Source: Methanobacterium sp.
Lineage (GTDB): Archaea > Methanobacteriota > Methanobacteria > Methanobacteriales > Methanobacteriaceae
NCBI GenBank assembly: GCA_009712615.1
Contig: WASR01000179.1
Coordinates: forward strand, 1-7,446
Reading direction: 5' to 3'
DNA: 7,446 nucleotides
Part shown: piece by piece, positions 5,572 to 7,446 of the stretch
How the letters are laid out: every line of letters begins with the position of its first letter
How positions within the stretch are numbered: the stretch's first letter is position 1
Position numbers and translations under genes: made by a program
The notes under the pieces: generated by a model
What the model was told of the DNA's origin: nothing
Seen by the model: only the letters and a program-made list of their open reading frames with translations
Database searches by the model: none

Positions 5572-6780
5572 GTGAGCATCTATGATAGAATTAACGGTTT
5601 TTCATCGCCAAATTTAATATATAAAGATCTATATAGAAAATATCCCGTAATTTTGCAAAATTCACTTTTCAAAAAAATATGTTCAAATTATCGCCATAAA
5701 ACGGTAAACGTTGATTTAATTAACAAAATAGAAATTTCTTTGTCAAAATTAACAGCTTCCAGATGGTCTGCAAGCCTTGGAGAGTCTATTCGCTATTTAA
5801 GCGACGGAAACTATCCGAGTTCTATTATTCAGTTTGCACTAGCTTTGTCAGAAAATGGAGATATGGATGAATGGCACAGTGATATTGTTGAAAATGCATT
5901 CCTAATGTTTTCCGGTATAGTTTTTTGTGCTAAAAAATATATTGCATTTTCTCAGGATGAAACATCTTGTTCTATTGAAACCCAAGGCGCTCATTTATGT
6001 TTTGAAAAATATTCAAGTGGATGGAAATATGTGTCTCAATTCGATAATTCATCAATTGATAACGTTTTCTTAATTAATTTTGGAGGTGGCGTAATTTATT
6101 TGCGTGGTGTCGATTACGTCTCGAATTGCAGAGACCGAAAAGAATCGATCTTTCGATCACCAAATCCGGACGATCAGAAAAGTATTTTTTTAAATTCAAA
6201 CGAATTGAATGCAATAAGCGGAGCGTTGAAGTGTATTGAAGATATTTCTCCTGCATATACGACATGGGTTCATTTTGGGGTAAATTTAATTTCTATGAAT
6301 GTCAGTCATAATGATATGAAAAATAGAAATTATTTTAGCAGTTCTAGTAATCCTCTTTTGCCTGGTCACATTTATATTGACTTTGGTGGTAACGATGAAT
6401 TTGCTATTAGCCACCCATGGATAGTAGCCGAACAAATAATTCACGAGTCATCTCATCAATATTATCATCAAATTTTGCTATCTGTCAAAACATTTTTTGG
6501 CAATGATAAAAAATTATACATGTCTTCTTTTACAAATACGTTACGTCCAATTGGGAAAATATTGTTGGCATATCATGCAGCAGCAAATATTGTTGCATGG
6601 TATTTGGAGGCGTCTAATAAATACCCTAATTATGTCGATTTATATTATTCTAGAATTGAACAGCAAACGAAAAAAGCTATGGATCTGCTTGATAAGATTA
6701 TGGAGACTGATGATGTTACAGAATATGGAAAATATATTGTATCAAATTTATCGGAAATAGCGTTTAAAAATAACTTTTGA
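5572..6780 (+). CDS. HExxH-motif protein, probable 2-oxoglutarate-dependent peptide beta-hydroxylase (aKG-HExxH type)
   Basis: A 402-residue protein with HESSH at 291-295. The context is not that of a peptidase: SSSNPLLPGHIYIDF about 20 residues before it, then HPWIVAEQIIHESSHQYYH, then LRPIGKILLAYHAAANIVAWY with R325-P326 and H335. This serine-rich/PG-strand, HExxH, RP-x-G-x-hh order is the pattern of the RiPP-associated HEXXH-motif domain (NCBI name aKG-HExxH-type peptide beta-hydroxylase), some members of which hydroxylate beta-carbons of peptide residues using Fe(II) and 2-oxoglutarate. H291, H295 and possibly H335 would bind iron; the third ligand is a guess. The N-terminal 200 residues are less clear, and there is no signal peptide. 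Start choice: GAGG at 5562-5565 is 6 bases before GTG 5572. GTG 5560 is in frame but has no ribosome binding site. A peptidase remains the main alternative. Confidence 0.7.
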   Translation: MSIYDRINGFSSPNLIYKDLYRKYPVILQNSLFKKICSNYRHKTVNVDLINKIEISLSKLTASRWSASLGESIRYLSDGNYPSSIIQFALALSENGDMDEWHSDIVENAFLMFSGIVFCAKKYIAFSQDETSCSIETQGAHLCFEKYSSGWKYVSQFDNSSIDNVFLINFGGGVIYLRGVDYVSNCRDRKESIFRSPNPDDQKSIFLNSNELNAISGALKCIEDISPAYTTWVHFGVNLISMNVSHNDMKNRNYFSSSSNPLLPGHIYIDFGGNDEFAISHPWIVAEQIIHESSHQYYHQILLSVKTFFGNDKKLYMSSFTNTLRPIGKILLAYHAAANIVAWYLEASNKYPNYVDLYYSRIEQQTKKAMDLLDKIMETDDVTEYGKYIVSNLSEIAFKNNF

Positions 6781-6861
6781 TATTAGGCTGCAAACTCATA
6801 AAGGGAATTCCCAGAGATTCGTTTTTATGATTCAAAGGCTTCAGAATTTCAGGAGCTTTTG

Positions 6862-7446
6862 ATGACCAGTCGTCGCTATGAGTTGACCGATTACGAATGG
6901 TCGATCATTCAGCCGCTGTTGCCGAATAAGCCTCGCGGGGTACTGCGCGTCGATGACCGTCGGGTGTTGAACGGTATTCTTTGGCGGTTCCGGACCGGTT
7001 CGCCGTGGGCGGAAATCCCCGAGCGCTACGGCCCTCCGACGACTTGCTACAACCGGTTTGTCCGTTGGCGGAAAGCCGGGGTCTGGCACCGGCTTTTGGA
7101 AGAAGTATCAAAGGCTTTCGACGGCGACATCATCATGATCGACTCGACCTGTGTCCGTGTTCACCAGCACGGAGCCACGGGAAAAAAGGGAGGCTCGACG
7201 ATGGCGGCATGGGACGTTCCCGTGGGGGTCTTACCACCAAAATCCACGCACTGGTCGATGCAGAAGGTCGCCCTGTTTGTCTTGAGACTGACCGGCGGGC
7301 AAGTCCACGACAGCCTCGAATCCGAAGGTCTGCTGGAGGACATGGACGACGGCGCCATCCTGCTGGCCGACAAAGGCTATGCCCGCAACGCCCTCCGCTC
7401 CATCGCTAGGGAACAGAAGCCATGGGCCAATATTCCGCCGCGCGCC
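6862..7446 (+). CDS. IS5-family (IS427-type) transposase, N-terminal part; frame disturbed, runs off the window
   Basis: The frame opens with ATG 6862 (AGGAG at 6851-6855, 6 bases upstream) and stays open to the window edge, 195 codons. The N-terminal domain is standard: YELTDYEWSIIQPLLP, DDRRVLNGILWRFRTGSPW, RYGPPTTCYNRFVRW. D95 in IIMIDSTCVRVHQH and a second Asp in LLADKGYA (residue 173) are the first two DDE residues. Between them, residues 111-141 are out of the family's frame: the expected DDGGMGRSRGGLTTKIHAL is read in the -1 frame from 7188, and the family sequence returns to the first frame at LRLTGGQVHDSLES (from about 7285). So one shift is probably programmed (A AAA AAG, 7182-7188) and the other looks like a one-base insertion near 7282-7284. 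Without the extra base the first frame would stop at once, as expected for an OrfA. This copy may be inactive. Confidence 0.8.
   Translation, partial: MTSRRYELTDYEWSIIQPLLPNKPRGVLRVDDRRVLNGILWRFRTGSPWAEIPERYGPPTTCYNRFVRWRKAGVWHRLLEEVSKAFDGDIIMIDSTCVRVHQHGATGKKGGSTMAAWDVPVGVLPPKSTHWSMQKVALFVLRLTGGQVHDSLESEGLLEDMDDGAILLADKGYARNALRSIAREQKPWANIPPRA
7182..7188 (+). promoter_or_regulatory. Candidate -1 programmed frameshift heptamer of the IS
   Basis: A AAA AAG lies exactly in the zero frame of the transposase (codons GGA AAA AAG). A -1 slip here leads directly into the family-like sequence DDGGMGRSRGGLTTKIHAL. A stem of CATGGGA (7208-7214) with TCCCGTG (7218-7224), containing one G-T wobble, follows 19 bases downstream, rather far for a stimulatory structure. 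Many IS427-type elements make their transposase by OrfA-OrfB frameshifting, which supports this reading. Confidence 0.6.

Larger units (their letters stand above)
6786..7446 (+). mobile_element. Left part of a second IS5-family (IS427-type) insertion sequence
   Basis: The element begins soon after the HExxH stop codon (6778-6780). TTA at 6783-6785 fits the TNA target, and GGCTGCAAACTC would be the left terminus. The leader before the transposase holds TCATAAA (6796-6802) and its reverse complement TTTATGA (6824-6830) around the palindrome GGGAATTCCC (6803-6812), which may be transposase-binding or end structure. The right end is outside the window. The transposase differs from the one at 1-507, so the two are not copies of one element flanking a simple composite transposon. 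Confidence 0.75.

Noticed and set aside
5572..6780. HExxH gene as a simple zinc metallopeptidase
   Set aside because: The sequence around the motif (PLLPGHIYIDF before, LRPIGKILLAYH after) and the RiPP context fit the HEXXH-motif hydroxylase family better. It is not fully excluded and is kept as the main alternative.
6981..7409. 142-codon frame as an independent gene
   Set aside because: Its central part is the -1 frame of the IS transposase (DDGGMGRSRGGLTTKIHAL), and its first and last parts are shadow translation.
1..7446. Simple composite transposon with identical flanking IS copies
   Set aside because: The left and right transposases differ in sequence and subgroup, so they cannot be two copies of one element.

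Overview
The window is an AT-rich RiPP (ribosomally made, post-translationally modified peptide) gene cluster lying between pieces of two different IS5-family insertion sequences. The IS pieces at both ends are GC-rich, while the cluster genes are roughly one-third G+C by eye and use A/T-ending codons. The transposases resemble IS5-family elements common in GC-rich alphaproteobacteria such as acetic acid bacteria and their relatives. That host assignment is inference. The composition contrast suggests the cluster was acquired horizontally and lies in a mobile-element-rich accessory region.

Layout. 1-528: C-terminal part and right end of an IS5-family element. 529-908: a non-coding leader region, extremely AT-rich at 541-720 (23 G/C in 180 bases by my count), followed by a candidate promoter. 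909-1064: a short gene with a strong ribosome binding site encoding a 51-residue peptide with a His/Ser/Asp-rich C-terminus, here called the RiPP precursor. 1072-1104: a perfect 11-bp hairpin between the precursor and the next gene. 1123-2298: a radical SAM/SPASM protein resembling the three-residue-cyclophane-forming maturases. 2330-2914: a 2-oxoglutarate/Fe(II) oxygenase of the prolyl-4-hydroxylase type. 2927-4786: an ABC exporter half-transporter. 4787-5571: about 785 bases with no recognisable gene, much of it clearly more GC-rich than its surroundings, ending in an AT-rich dyad. 5572-6780: a protein with an HExxH motif and the surrounding pattern of the 2-oxoglutarate-dependent HExxH peptide beta-hydroxylases. 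6786-7446: left end and N-terminal part of a second IS5-family element, probably of the IS427 type, with a slippery frameshift heptamer and an apparent one-base insertion.

Proposed pathway (inference). The precursor ends in a ten-residue tail containing three H-x-S or H-x-D triplets. The radical SAM enzyme would link the imidazole of each His, or some of them, to the beta-carbon of the third residue. The two iron/2-oxoglutarate enzymes, from unrelated folds, would hydroxylate the peptide before or after crosslinking. The ABC transporter would export the product. No protease or immunity gene is visible, so leader removal must be done by an unlinked host enzyme, by a gene lost at an IS boundary, or not at all. 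A His-centred core combined with a cyclophane-type radical SAM enzyme and two different oxygenases is the most unusual feature of the window.
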